64,000 nt of DNA from Spirodela intermedia (GCA_902729315.2 LR746272.1:3134035-3198034); one strand, 5' to 3'; counted from the first letter of the stretch, positions 36,950 to 49,720 are shown. The notes: generated from the letters alone by a model not told the origin. Made by a program: numbers and translations.

Positions 36950-38617
36950 AGAAATCTCAGCGCCCGATTCGCAAGGAAGTGGGCAAGGAATCGCTCTCAA
37001 TTATGTCGAAAGAGGGGATTGGGTGGCTGTGATTCACACAGAGAGGGACAACGTTTCCATGGCGGCCAGCGGAAATCGTCCCCCCTTCTCTTCGCCATCA
37101 TTACCTGAAGGCTCTTGTTCGGCCAACTCGCCAACGCCACATCCCCAAGAAGACACCACAAGGAGAGTCCGACGTCCTAAGGCGGCCGACTGGATAAGAT
37201 TTTTCGTCTCCGATTTCCTTAGAACAGATGATATCGTACCGCACTTCACTGGATTTCCCTTTTTCTGAGGCTCCTCGTTGTCTCATATGCCGTGTGGAAT
37301 CTCTGCGCCTTCCTCACTGTCGGGATGGATAAAGACGGCGACTAGGTACTTGCGGCCAGAGAAGTGAAGAGGCCTATCCAATGGTAATATATATACAAAA
37401 AACATGATAACATGTGCTGAATTTCGGGTACAAATTTCTTCACCATTTAGGGAGTAGATAGATCAGATGCCTTCTATTCTATTGTGAAGAATTCAACACC
37501 CAATGGAGAAAAACTGGTACAATGATTGGCATGGGATGCTGGGAAGCGCACTGAGGCAGCACTCCGTGGTCGCTGAAGATCAGCATGCAACCTAGAGAGT
37601 GATTACTACAGAGAGTTGTTGCGTCCTCATCTTGCCGTTCTTTTTCCTCCTGTCGTATCAATCATTGAATGACACGAGGGACGGGTTCGCTGAGGAGAAT
37701 GCGCAACGTGTTACGCCTGAGTCGAGCCACCAGTACTGTTCCCTTTGTCACATCAGTGAGATGTCTATTTCCCGCACGCCCCCGCACTGTTTCTTCTAAT
37801 CCGCAGCCGAGGGAAGGTGTGGGCCGTCCTGTGCCACGGATGCGTTTCTCTAGAAGCAGTAGAGAGGAGTCCACAGAGAGGACAAGACTCTTACGACAAG
37901 AGAAGATAAATGTGTAGAGCGAACGTGTGTGCTCCCTACACTTCTATTGACAAGATAAAAATGTAACGGAAGAACAAAATGGGTGTCCCAACCTCTCTCA
38001 ATGATTGAACTGGAGTAATATCAAGAAGATTCCGTCTACAAATCCAACTCTCTGTCGGAGACGGACACCCACTTTTGACGTCGAGCGCCGATTTTCACCT
38101 CGAGGAAGAACGAGGCTTCGCCTTGGATGGCCACATGTCCTCGGGTTTAAGTAATTCAACGACACGGATGGTCAACAGTTGGTTACGAATTGCCGGCTCT
38201 GGCACGCACCAAGAATTCCCTCGAGGGGGAGGTCGACCGGTGCGAGCTCGAAGGGAGATACACTCCGGAAAACGATGCGAAGCATCTCCACATCGACGAA
38301 GCCCTCTGAATCACAGACTCCGCTCAGAACGAATGCCGTGAACTTTTTCTTTCGGACCGGCGCCGAAAGTACGATGACGAAGAGAGTGCTAAATTCCGCA
38401 TACCCAACGGATAAAGTCAGGAATAAATACGTCCACATGGAGAATTTAAACGAGTGATGGTGCCGCGCTTCTCCTTTTCTTTCAATTTGAATGCGTAGAA
38501 TCATGGGACGTGGACGTGGCTGCGCGAAGCAGAAAAAGACGAAGAGATATCAAGCTTTGAACAGGTGTGATTACGGAGGATAAAACCAGCAATACTGTAA
38601 AACCGTAAAGAATTAAG

Positions 38618-38672
<55 letters not shown>

Positions 38673-38830
38673 CACTGAATAGTGAGGATCTCTGGATTTT
38701 GTCAAATCTTCCAGAGGACAGAGTGCGGGATCCACGAAGGCGACGGAGAGATGCTAGCGACCTGGGAAACCCTGGGTTTCCACTACAGGCGCCGCCGGAA
38801 TCCTTAGCAGCCTGTGGCGACAAATTTAAT
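36950..38830. other. Higher-GC unassigned region, possible decayed or noncoding transcription unit
   Basis: Base composition is clearly richer in G+C than the flanks and resembles gene islands elsewhere in the window. The longest frames (minus 38172-38504; plus 38075-38341; plus 37023-37268) show no domain I recognise, and they overlap one another on opposite strands. A (GA)n microsatellite lies at 38622-38671. Two perfect TGACGTCA palindromes lie just to the right. A minus-strand transcript starting near 38830 is conceivable. Confidence 0.3.
38622..38671 (+). repeat. (GA)n microsatellite
   Basis: About 25 uninterrupted GA units form the longest dinucleotide repeat in the window. Read on the minus strand it is a (CT)n tract, like those in the leaders of genes here. 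Confidence 0.9.
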
Positions 38831-38950
38831 ACCGTCGTTTAGGGCCAAACCCCCGGCATTTCCCTCCATTCGAGCCGCCGGAATCAAGTCGTTCGTCGTT
38901 GTACTTCAGTGAAGAACGTACTCGTGAAGTCGTAATACTAAGCGGATAGC

Positions 38951-38976
38951 TGACGTCACCCGTTAGTGTGACGTCA
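38951..38976. promoter_or_regulatory. Two perfect TGACGTCA (C-box/CRE) palindromes
   Basis: TGACGTCA occurs at 38951-38958 and again at 38969-38976, start to start 18 bp. Such tandem ACGT palindromes bind bZIP factors (TGA and HY5 classes). No recognised gene starts within 4 kb on either side; the nearest candidate is the unassigned region to the left, read on the minus strand. Confidence 0.5.
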
Positions 38977-38979
38977 TAA

Positions 38980-41440
38980 GGGCAATGTCCACATGCAGGT
39001 CATTTAAATACTCATCGACCTCTGGTCAAAGAGTTGACTAGAAGACAAGGCCGACGGCATGGGGTCTCATCTCGTGTTCATTTGTTTCGTCTAGCATCTT
39101 TAAATAAAAGCCATACCTTTGCCTACGCGGCATAGACAGTATTCTGGGTAGAATCTAGTTGACATCCGTCCCGATTTCACGTTCATGATGCTTGAGCGGG
39201 TAATCTTCTGAAAAATTTGACTGTGGTTTCAACTTTACTCAGCCTAGTTGGACTGCATTAATATCTGAATACTGCCATAGACAATACATTCCGATACTCC
39301 AAGTTAATATGCTTTGTGCCCTGAAATCTTGCTATCTTGTTTGATACAATTCTGTATTTAATCACAAAATAACAAGTCTACATTATAGAATTCCACAATT
39401 TCATATAGCTGTCTAGGGAATGTATACGGATTGAAGGTGGCTGAGATGCGTCAGCAGTCTACCTCCCACTTCAACGTCTAGTCATGGGTGCTCATTAATG
39501 GCTGTCTTCTCAAACATTGGGACAATGATACATTGATGATGACAAGTCATTGATTGATAGAATTAATAGAGGGTTAGTAGTTAAAGATATGGAATAATGA
39601 TGTTATATATAAATTTTATTTTACAGAGATTAATAAAATAACTATTAAGAAACCCATACTCTAAAATGATGGTCTTGCTTTTGGTCAAGTTCTTAGAATG
39701 CCGCAATATATTCTTCTTTATATACCTTTACTCTTTTCTTGGATTTACTGTCTACATGCTCACAACAAAAATGTGAGCTAGGGATATAATTCGTTTTTTT
39801 ATGGTGACGTGATGGGCATGCATGTATGTTGTGTCTAGGTTTGTTATGAGGATGTGATATGTTACATTGAGCAATATGAGTGTCATTGATAGGACACCAT
39901 GAATATACATTTTCCATTTCAAATAAAATTAGGTACCTAGTGATTAAATGGACAAAAAGCAAAGCATATGAATTCGTGCAATATTTGAATTCCAATTTAG
40001 AGATACTTAGAACTCACACACCAATTTATCACTCTGCTGATTGAATTTCCCACCATGCCATGGCATATACATCATGATATTTTTTCTTTAGATCAATCAA
40101 TGATGAGTCCATTTTTTCAACGTGAGGGAATATTGAAAGTATCCATATTATTACTCTATCATTTGGCATATGCATTGTTGTGACTAACCCACTCCCATGC
40201 ATACGTTTTCCACTTGCAATGAACCACATTATTTCATTTTGGAAGTACAATTTTCAATCACTAATTTCATCTCCTTTTTAAAATCAATTTACGATGAGAT
40301 TTTTTCTAATATAGGGGTTCAAATAACCATTTTCACATGGTAAAATAAATGCATAAGTAAATCAGTTCATGTCACACTCTTGATGACTCGTTCTGTCTTT
40401 CCGCTAGTGGGTTGAGACTCACTGGATTGTACTGGTTGCAAAACGTATATTCAAACAAAAATAGTTTAGAGATTTCTTTTGTTTGTTTTCACCTCTTCCC
40501 AAGAATAAAATGATGCAAGTGTCACTTTGGCTGACTTATATTCTTCGATAGGATACAAACGCACACATTAAGGAACTTGACGTTGTGGAACATCATCTTC
40601 TTACTTGACCCTCACATCTAAGCTGGGAAAACGAAAAATAACTGTTGGCTATTAGGTTTAGTTATTCTATAAGTTTGATTCTTCCGGACGGTACAACCAG
40701 CACAAGTCCAACTTGGCGGTCAGAAGATCCTTGATTCATAAGGTGTGACCATCTTCATTTGACTGAAGTTTTCAGGCAGGCCCATCGCGGAGTCAATTAT
40801 TATTTATATTTGGCAGGATAATAAATCTTCGGAGTTAGAGTATGCCAAAAAGGGGAATGTTTGGTCCGTAGGTTTGGACGCTTTATTCCGCTGATGAATG
40901 TCGGCAGGTAGGTCCACCTATCTCTGACTATAAACCGAGGTAGACAGTGTTTCCTAATTCTAGTTTTTAGTTGATATCTCATACTTTGTCTTGAGCCATA
41001 ACCGTCTCATCTTCACACAGTATGTAGGTCGATTCTGGCAGCATTTTTGGAGAGCTATCCCAGGCTAATCATTTGTGTCTTCATCATCGGTCAAGTTCAG
41101 TGCTGTTCCTCCGTTCTGCATTAATCATGGGATCGTCAGTTTCTAATAATAATAATCACTATTATTATGATTTCTACCCATCGTGAGAACTCATTTCGTC
41201 TGTTAGAAAGAAATTTTATTACTATTAATTCCCACTATAAGTGAGCGGTTTAGGGGCGCGTTAATTTGAGTTGATGCGGGGTCCCCAGTCCTCGATGGTC
41301 TTCCACTGCCCTCGTGTGATTAATTAATTTTTTCTTTTAATTAAATTTCTAACATTAGTTTTCCCATTAATGCTTTCTTGCAAAGAGGAAAAATGGGATC
41401 AAGTTAGGATGAGGTAGCGTATATATTCTACCATACACGT
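38980..41440. other. AT-rich spacer without recognised features
   Basis: I see no supported gene, repeat array or RNA gene. Composition is AT-rich and open frames are short and scattered. Confidence 0.6.
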
Positions 41441-41449
41441 TGGTTACTA

Positions 41450-42170
41450 AACTAAACAGCCTTTCTTACATGTAATCTATAAGAAACCTTGATCACCCAG
41501 AAATGTTTCCACGAAAGAGAAGGGTGGGATACTAGAACCTTTATGGTATGGCTGGAGGAGACGCCAAACGAGGTCATCTCATGGGTGCCCGTTTCGCACG
41601 CGCAAGTAGAGCGTCGTACACCGCCCATCAGGATCATGGTGAAGATGGGAAGCCTGAAGAAGGTGCAGCGTCCCTTGGAGGCCTGCAGATGCAGTCGATG
41701 TTCCGTCGACGTTCAGTCGTGATTGTCCTTGTTTAGACGAACCGGACGGTGCGTGGCATCTTCCCCGTTCCTCGCCGATGCCCTCACAGCTATGGCACAG
41801 GAAAGGATCGCCGGTTAGCCTCACGTAAAGTAGACTCCCGTGATCCCCTCTTTCCATCAAAGATGATGAAGGGCTGTCTTTATTGAAGAAAATCCCTTTC
41901 CCGGGAGATCGCCTGGATATGGGAGGGATATCAGTGCCTCCAGCAGCCATTCTTCTCCGGCCCCGAACCCGTTGGCGTTGACGGCGACTACCACCTGATT
42001 TGACGAAGCCCTCACCGGAGGGTCTCTGGCCGCGTGGTTCATGAAGGTTGGCACGTGTGCACTAAATACATAATTCGGAGGACCACGCACGAGTGATGCC
42101 ACAACATGGTTGCCTGCGAAACGTTCGGCCGACGGAGTTAAGGCCATTGAGAGGGACGAATGACTCCCAA
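41450..42170 (-). other. Higher-GC unassigned region with overlapping open frames
   Basis: Two minus-strand frames (41857-42147, 96 codons; 41579-41950, 123 codons) and two plus-strand frames (41489-41722, 41548-41736) overlap in a GC-enriched patch. None shows a domain I recognise. A gene relic with a frameshift on the minus strand is one explanation; a noncoding transcript is another. Confidence 0.25.
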
Positions 42171-43230
42171 ATGAACAAAGATTAGATTAAGATCGACTGA
42201 TTATGTGCATATGGTAAACAGATTAATCATGCTGCGGCCATCATAAGCATCTTATGGAGCAACTCTTCAGACGTGAAACTCGCTTCTTCATCACGTCTCC
42301 AGTAAAATATCAGCACAATCATATATAAACCTTTTGATGTTAGCGGATCGGATATAAGATTAAGATTGACTGATCAACTCGTAACGGATTGGTAACTTAA
42401 AAACTACGAAATCATTTGAAATGCTAGAGCTTAAGCAACAAAAGTTTGATCAAACTACGGGCTTTGGACTGAGTTGAGCGGGACCACCTACTCTCATTCA
42501 ATAGTGAAGTACGGGATGACCAACGATTAAGTCGGCTGATAGGGCCACTAGTTGAATGAAAAATTAGCATTTTATCTAAATTTGTAAGATTTTAATCGAA
42601 GTTATCCCGAATTTTGACCTCAACTGTTCACGAACCACTACGAATTTACAAATGAGCCGGTAATCGTACATAAATTCATTACTGACGAGAATCTGATCCC
42701 GTGGAGATGGGGAATAAGCCATCTAAATTGAATTTCATTTACAACTGGTGATCAAATCATGCATTAAAAAAATGGTGCTTCGCAACTATCTTCATGTGTT
42801 CGTTTTTAGAAATTTAGGGTCATCAAGATCAATTGTATAGTAATACTTTGACGGAGTATTTTGTGGTCACACTGCGCCCTCTTTACTGAAGACCAGTCGT
42901 TAAATTTCAGAAAATTTGGGGGGGGGGGAGGGGGGGAAGGGTTTGAAATTTTTTCCGATATTTTGAGTCTCTACACGAAGCCAGTTGGCCGTTGGTTAGG
43001 AAACTCCAATTAAATAATCATATTCAGGGTAATAAATTCAATTATTTTTAAACCCAGAAAAGGTAGATTAATAAGGCAATTATCTCCAGGGGTTGGGGGG
43101 AGGCTGGTGGATGACGATCAACTGGCTAAATCAATTTTCATACCTTCTTGCGTCTGCGATAGTGGAAACAAAATAAATGGGATTACGGCTGCGTTCCTCC
43201 ACACGGCACGGGCCACAGGGACAGGCGGGG
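42171..43230. other. Spacer upstream of the CYP707A promoter
   Basis: No gene is supported. A G-rich run (42918-42941) contains eleven consecutive Gs, then A, seven more Gs, AA and GGG. Confidence 0.6.
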
Positions 43231-43231
43231 A

Positions 43232-43255
43232 GGGCCCCGCACACGTGTGGGGCCC
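43232..43255. promoter_or_regulatory. G-box inside a GC-rich near-palindrome upstream of CYP707A
   Basis: CACACGTGTG at 43240-43249 is a perfect palindrome holding the G-box/ABRE core (CACGTG 43242-43247). Flanking GGGCCC arms extend the symmetry to about 24 bp with two extra bases in the left arm. It lies about 240 bp before the TATA box. ABA-induced genes carry ABRE motifs of this form, and CYP707A genes are known to respond to ABA. Confidence 0.6.
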
Positions 43256-43485
43256 TTCGAGGCGAAGCCCAACGTGGCGGCTGGGTCTGAAGATAGAGAA
43301 GAGTAAACTATGAGCTTGCCAGCACCGAGTGCCAGGCCTTTAAAATCTTCAACGTATAGGCGCCATGTGTGTGGGAAATGCGGTATCCCCGGTCTGCCTC
43401 GTGGACTTTTGTCACAAATTCTCTAGCCACCCTTTCGCCTCCTCTCTTCTCTCTTCTCTCTCACTGTTCTCTCCCTCCCTCTCCC

Positions 43486-43493
43486 TATAAATA
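43486..43493 (+). promoter_or_regulatory. TATA box of CYP707A
   Basis: TATAAATA lies 114 bp before the ATG at 43607. No ATG occurs in between, so the first ATG is the chosen start. Confidence 0.8.
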
Positions 43494-43606
43494 TAAACAC
43501 CGCCCCTCCCCTATTCCCCCAATTCAAGCAAACTGAGACTACCACTTCTTCTCAGGTCGTCCAACTCCCTCCCCGCTTGCCGTCTCTCAGAGACCATCCT
43601 CAAGAG

Positions 43607-46421
43607 ATGAGCCATGGGTTCCCCCTCAGCGTCTTCTTCCTCCCATTCTGGCTCCTCGTCTTCTTCAGTCTTGTCGTCTTTCTTCTTGTGGGAAGGCAGA
43701 AGAGAAGATCCGGGAGAGAAGCCGGGCTTCTTGTACCACCTGGCTCAATGGGCTTGCCTTGGATAGGGGAAACTCACCAGTTCTACTCCGAGGACCCCAA
43801 CGTCTTCTTTGCCTCTAGGCAGAAAAGGTTCCATTTTTTATGTCATCTCACTTCCTTATCTCTTCCAAATCTTTCTCTTCGCTCCCGAGTGTGGTAGAGA
43901 TGAAATAACATGCCCTTTGTGTGTTCAGGTATGGAGAAATATTCAAGACCCATCTGCTAGGTTGTCCCTGCGTGATGTTGGCGAGCCCGGAGGCTGCCCG
44001 GTTCGTTCTGGTCACCCAGGCACACCTCTTTAAGCCGACGTACCCGAAGAGCAAGGAGACGATGATAGGTCCCTGGGCCTTGTTCTTTCACCAGGGGGAG
44101 TACCACTCTCGCCTGAGAAAGCTGGTCCAGGGATCCCTCACGCCGGAGGCCATCCGCCGGCTTGTCCCCGACATCGACACCACCGTGGTCTCCATGCTAG
44201 AATCTTGGGATGGCCGGTCCATCACCACCTTCCATGAAATGAAAAAAGTAAGGGCTCAAAGACATTTTTCCTTTTGTCCCTATACATCAGTCCTTAGTTT
44301 GAGGCTGTATGACCGGATATCTTCTTCATTGTTGCAGCTGTCTTTTGACATTGGGATACTCACCATTTTCGGCCGGGGGATGGAAGAACAGTGCAAGGAG
44401 GAGCTGAAGAAGAACTACTACATAGTAGACAAAGGGTACAACTCCCTCCCGAATAGACTCCCAGGGACACTCTACAGCAAGGCCATCGTGGTGAGACAGA
44501 CGTGGCATCTCTATCTACCACAGCCGACCTTTTCTTCTTCGACAATTTATATATCCGTTTCTGTCGATTTCTTTTCACAAAAGGCAAGGAAGCGGATTGG
44601 CGAGATCCTGAGGCGGGTAATGAAAGAGAGGAGGCGGAGGGGGAACATAGATAAGGATCTTCTGGGGGTTCTCATGGGTTCTCTGGGCGGCAAGGGGAAT
44701 CTCCTGAGCGAAGACCAGATCGCCGACAACATCATTGGCGTGCTGTTTGCGGCGCAGGATACGACGGCCAGTGCCCTCACATGGATCCTCAAGTATCTCC
44801 ATGACAACAGGAAGGTCCTAGAAGCTGTCAAGGTAGCTGGCTCTCATCGATCGTCGTCTTCTATTCTTACTGTGGCTAATCTTAAGGGAAACTCCACCAT
44901 GGGATGTACCCGGCGATAACTACTGCTGTGACTGCAGGCGGAACAGATGTCCATATACAGGTCCAACGAGGGTGGGGCGAATTCATTGACTTGGGCGCAG
45001 ACGAGGAGCATGCCGTTGACGCAGAGGGTGAGTAAATCGAAGAGGGAAAATAGCCTTGTCTTTGATTATCAATGTTCATGGCCACGCCCTCATCCTGATG
45101 ACAGACGTTCTTCCTCTTTCACCTTGAGTAGGTCATATTGGAGAGCTTGAGGATGGCGAGCATTATCTCTTTCACATTTAGGGAGGCTGTTGCTGACGTT
45201 CAATACAAAGGTCCACGCATATTGCTTCTCCTCTCTCTACGTTTCGACTTTTAACGATTTTTCAAAGAGGATGCCATACCCTGCTAGAGTAATATATTTT
45301 TTATATATAATATAAAATATAACATATTCTTTGTACTCAATTCGTGGTCCACACTGTAATGGACATTATGACACGAATATTTAATGGATGTAGGAAATAT
45401 AAATCAAATTTTAGTTGGGAGAAAGTTATCACATTCAACTTTTTTCATCATTTTCTTGTCGTCATCCTTAAAGAATTGACTTTCGCACCTGCAGTATATA
45501 TTTGTGCTATAATTTTGATTATTTTTTATAGCCCTGAAGACCAAATATGTAATTGATAACTACGATTACTATTTTTAACCTCATCTTAAACTAAATTCTT
45601 TTTAACAATAATTATTTGTTTGACACCCCAAAATAGAAAAGGAATGACACCGCACATATGTTTGATATTGATTCCTTCAAATAAGCCTCGACCTCTGGTC
45701 TGCTTTAGGTGATAACTTATCAATTATTTTGTAATTTTAATAAAAAGCTACACCAATTTATTGTACATCTCTCTGTTACTGTCGCCGTCTCTCTCTTCCC
45801 TCTCTCGCTCTCGCTTCTGTCTTTCTGTCTGTCTGTCTGTCTATCTGTCTCTCTATGTGGGCCTTCGAATGTTTCATATGAGGAACTGACTGGAGTGGTC
45901 TAATGCACAGGATACCTAATCCCCAAAGGATGGAAGGTCATGCCTTTGTTCAGGAACATCCATCACAACCCAGAATTCTTTCACGACCCGGAGATATTCG
46001 ACGCTTCCAGATTTACGGTGCAGAACTCCGACTCCTTCAGTCGTCGTTCCTGTACTTTGTTCCTTATCCTTGACTTCTTAAACGGGCTTCTTCTCGCAGG
46101 CCTCTCCGAAGCCAAACACATTTTTGCCGTTTGGAAATGGAGTCCACGCGTGCCCGGGGAATGAGCTCGCGAAGCTAGAGATGGTCATCCTGATTCATCA
46201 TCTCGTAACCAAGTACAGGTGGGTGGGAAAAGGAGTGGTGAGATGATGCGATCCGTTGGATCAGATAGTCTGAGCCAGAGGTTTTGACCTTGTCTTACAG
46301 GTGGGAGATTCTGGGATCGAGTAACGAGACCGAGTATGGCCCTTTCCCAATCCCCAAGAGAGGACTTCCTGCCAGGTTCTTTAAGATATCGTCCCATGGG
46401 GATGAACACCATAGGACGTGA
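43607..46421 (+). CDS. CYP707A: Abscisic acid 8'-hydroxylase (CYP707A), nine exons
   Basis: This ER-bound cytochrome P450 hydroxylates ABA at C-8', which leads to phaseic acid; it is the main ABA breakdown step controlling dormancy and drought recovery. Exons are 43607-43827, 43929-44247, 44338-44490, 44584-44832, 44938-45027, 45132-45210, 45911-46017, 46100-46218 and 46301-46421, total 485 aa, with all phases consistent. A hydrophobic anchor spans about residues 7-28. The proline-rich hinge and GLPWIGETHQFYSEDPNVFF follow. The I-helix oxygen-activation motif FAAQDTT is at 286-292, the ExxR motif ESLR at 348-351, and the heme-binding loop PFGNGVHACPG has Cys424 as the iron ligand. GYLIPKGWKVMPLFRNIHHN and FPIPKRGLPARF are CYP707A hallmarks. 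Intron 6 (0.7 kb) holds a (TCTG)n repeat near 45817-45850. The exon 7 donor (ACG|GTGCAG) is weak. Confidence 0.95.
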
Positions 46422-48700
46422 ACCCACCGCCCATCGATTCTCTCTGCGTCTCTCTCTTTCTAACTCCTGGTGTATGAAGCGATCGAATCAGTGTTTCAAA
46501 CTTTTGCTGATCCAAAATTGTTACCTCCCGTTCCCATGGCTAACGGAATTCAGCTTGGTGGTGTCATTCACCATGGTTAACCGTTGCCTCCTCCCCCTCC
46601 TTTTGATCTAAAATAAGTCCCGTGGATCGACCTCGTCGGCGTGTGCTGTCTTCCACGGGGCCACTTGTCTCGCCGGAGATGGCGGAGATAAACACTGTCT
46701 GGTAGAGAGACCGACCACACTCCTAGAACGGCAATGCCATTTGTACGGCCTTAGAATGACGAGACATGGTGACCTGAGTGGATCCATAATATTTTGCAGC
46801 TCAACCTGTGCACGGTTCATAGTAAAATATGAAATTTTAATGGTCTTTAATTAAATGCACTGTTTAATATATATATATGTATGTATTGATAGGTAACACA
46901 TCTTTAGTTGGTGTGATATGTAATTTTCAATTAAGTTTATTCTAAGTGATATTTCTTGAACAAAATAACTTCTTAGATTATGCTATATTGATAAAATGAT
47001 TTCTTGATTTTGATTACATTGCTCAATATTTCTATAGAAAGAGAAATATAACCAATAAACATGAGTCAGAAAATGAATAATATGAGGAATATATGTTGAA
47101 AAATATGTCAGCTCTTTATGGAAAGATTATCACAGAAGATTCCATGGGCTTTTTCTCAACTCTTGATTCCCTCAATTAAAGTACAAAATATATTCACTTC
47201 TCTATGCCATCATACACTATGAAAGACATGACAAAAGTTACTTCATCCACATGGAATCAAAAGGCCAAATTGTAATAATGTTATTCATTAATATATATAT
47301 ATATTGAAGAAATACTGAAAATCCACTAAGCTGATGAACTTTGACATGCTAATTTTTTTCAATACTCTTTAACTATACCAATGGTAAGTTATACATTCAT
47401 AATTCTTTTACATTTCCACTTATCATATGAATAATACAACCATAAATATGACAGATCATCGATGCCCTCAAAGAAGAATAAATGAAATATTAAACTTCAT
47501 TCAAACATTAGAATGCATCAAATAATGGTAAGGCTCCACTTTCACAATATTTTTGCTTTTGCATCACATACATTGACACCATGACATCATAAGTTCATTC
47601 ACACATGTCTTTTATATTGTTCTCACTTAGGGCATGTTATCACGTTCATTAATAAATAACAACAAAAGATTGCTCCAACTTTGAAAGATTCTCTTAAAAA
47701 CTGATTAATTAGAAGGAAAAAATACAATAAATTGGATTCCATTTTAAATAACATTTATTTTCTTAAATATAATTTATCTACAGTTTTGGCCTTATGTTTG
47801 TTCTCATAGTTTGACTGTAGTAATTCCCAATTTTTTAGTTCTCTCATAAATTCAGTATTTTTGTGTGAAGCCACCCCATACAGCATTGGTTGGTTGTTTT
47901 ATGAATTTTGACATTGACAATTAATAATAAATATGAAAAAAGTTACTCATGAATATCATCACACTATGCTAATATGAGAATCAAGACCTAAGTAGCTACA
48001 TATAATTTTTTTTGGTGTAAATATACTTTTGAAGTGTCAAATGAAGAAAAGAGAAATCAGAAAAAAATATGCAAGATGAAAAATAAAATCAAACTGAAAC
48101 AATAAATTTTTTAAAGGAAAGAGGAGATATAAAATGTGTCAACTGATATAAAGATAGAGGAAGTTTTTTTGCTCTTGTCTTAGCCTATTATAAATTGAGG
48201 AGAAAATAGAATTTTTGTTCACCCATGAAAGCTTGTGTCAATCCATCAAGATTTGAAGAGAGAGAAACTATGTCAAATCATATGGTGACTCAAAAGGCAA
48301 CGAAATCATAAGAGGGAGAAAAAAGAGATCTTCTCTAAGAAATATGACACAACTAAAGCATAGCATAAGATTTGTGAGATAGGTAGAAAATTCTGAAAAG
48401 TCATAAAATCAAAGATATATAAAAAAATCTTATGGTGACGTGCCAATAGAGTGACCTAATAAAATAAATAGGTCAAACTAACAACTTAACACAATTCCTT
48501 TAATGGGTACATCCACATGCTGATGTATACATTATTTGATGCATAAAATCTCAAATATTTTAAATTTACCATCAATTTTTTGGGCTGTATAAATAGACTA
48601 TCAAAAGAGCTTTGAAGCAATATAACAATGATGGAATTAATCCTCCTGGTCATTCCTTTCTTATAGATTTAAGTGCCTTAAAAGTGATATTTATATGTGA
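46422..48700. other. AT-rich spacer downstream of CYP707A
   Basis: The first few hundred bases are likely 3' untranslated. After about 46.8 kb the DNA is very AT-rich with TATATA runs (46868, 47290). No gene is supported. Confidence 0.6.
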
Positions 48701-48734
48701 AGTTCCTTTGGGGAATGCTAATAACAAAGAGCAG

Positions 48735-49720
48735 AAAGGTAAGCTAGTACCTTAGTGTTTAGCATAGGTGATATACTTGTGAAATCTATCATGTAAAAAG
48801 ATTGTTTGATCCCATGAATTTCATCTATAGTTCTCTATTAAAGAGAAGCAAAAACTAAGGGTAGAAAAAAATGGTATGTGAACTCAAGCTAGGAAAGGAA
48901 AAATTACCAAAAATCATAATATTCTGTACAATATAAAATTTTTTGTAAACCTAATGTGTTGATCCAATCAGGTCAACTAAAGCTAGTATAGTTTTTTTCA
49001 CCCAAGTTAAACTCTTTCAACCCAGGCCCCTTTATGTGGACACAAACTAGTCTTTGTCAAGCAAGCAAAAAACTTGGAAAAGCAACTAAAATCATGCAAA
49101 GATATGAAAATAATTTGAACTAGTTCACCCCCCTCTTAGTATTCTATCAGTCATAGCTTGGGATCAACACTAATATTAATGGAGAGAAAGACAAGCTAAT
49201 ATCTTGGTTTCTAGTGTTGAAAGTTGGACATATACAATCTATCATGTAAAGGGTTTCCCATGAATATAAGTTATAGTTGTCTAAGAGAGAGCATTAGAAA
49301 GTAAGGGTAAAAACATATTGTAAATAAAAAAGGGCTAGGTAAATTTGATTTAATTGGAAATTGTGTGTATTTCTTATTTAGTGTATTGACCTAGCTTGTT
49401 GACCCAATTCAGTCAACCCAAATGGTGTCAAAAAATCCTAGCTTGTGTTGACCTATGTATTGATTCACTTAGTAGAGGATGAAAGGAAATGCTTGAAAAT
49501 TATAGGAAACTATGAAGATATTCTGAAGGGCCAATTCATCCCCTCCAATTCCCATCTTGATATTTATCTAGCCTACTGTAGAAAATACACTTATACATGA
49601 TAAAGAAAATGTCTTAAATATTAAAAAGTGGAAAATATTTTATAGAACCAGTTCATTCCCTCTATCTTTTTTTCCTATCTAGCATACTTTGGGATTAATA
49701 ATGATGTTACTTGAGTTGAT
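48735..49720 (+). repeat. Degenerate tandem repeat, period about 447 bp, LTR-like wording
   Basis: Two long units and one shorter copy recur in order. Shared landmarks are AAGCTA(G/A)TA (48740, 49193), CTATCATGTAAA (48786, 49238), AAGGGTA(G/A)AAA (48857, 49302), and a TTCA(C/T)CCCCTC block at about 49125, 49537 and 49656. The phrase TTCACCCCCCTCTTAGTATT followed by GATCAACA resembles the 3' end of plant Ty1/copia LTRs. This suggests tandem decayed LTR ends. Confidence 0.5.

Noticed and set aside
42918-42941. G-rich run as a regulatory quadruplex
   Set aside because: It is a near-homopolymer in a spacer with no nearby gene boundary, so it is more likely a simple-sequence expansion.
23023-46421. 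Glycosyltransferase plus P450 as part of a metabolic gene cluster
   Set aside because: The GT10 enzyme acts on N-glycans and CYP707A on ABA; they share no pathway and are about 10 kb apart with no linked biosynthetic genes.
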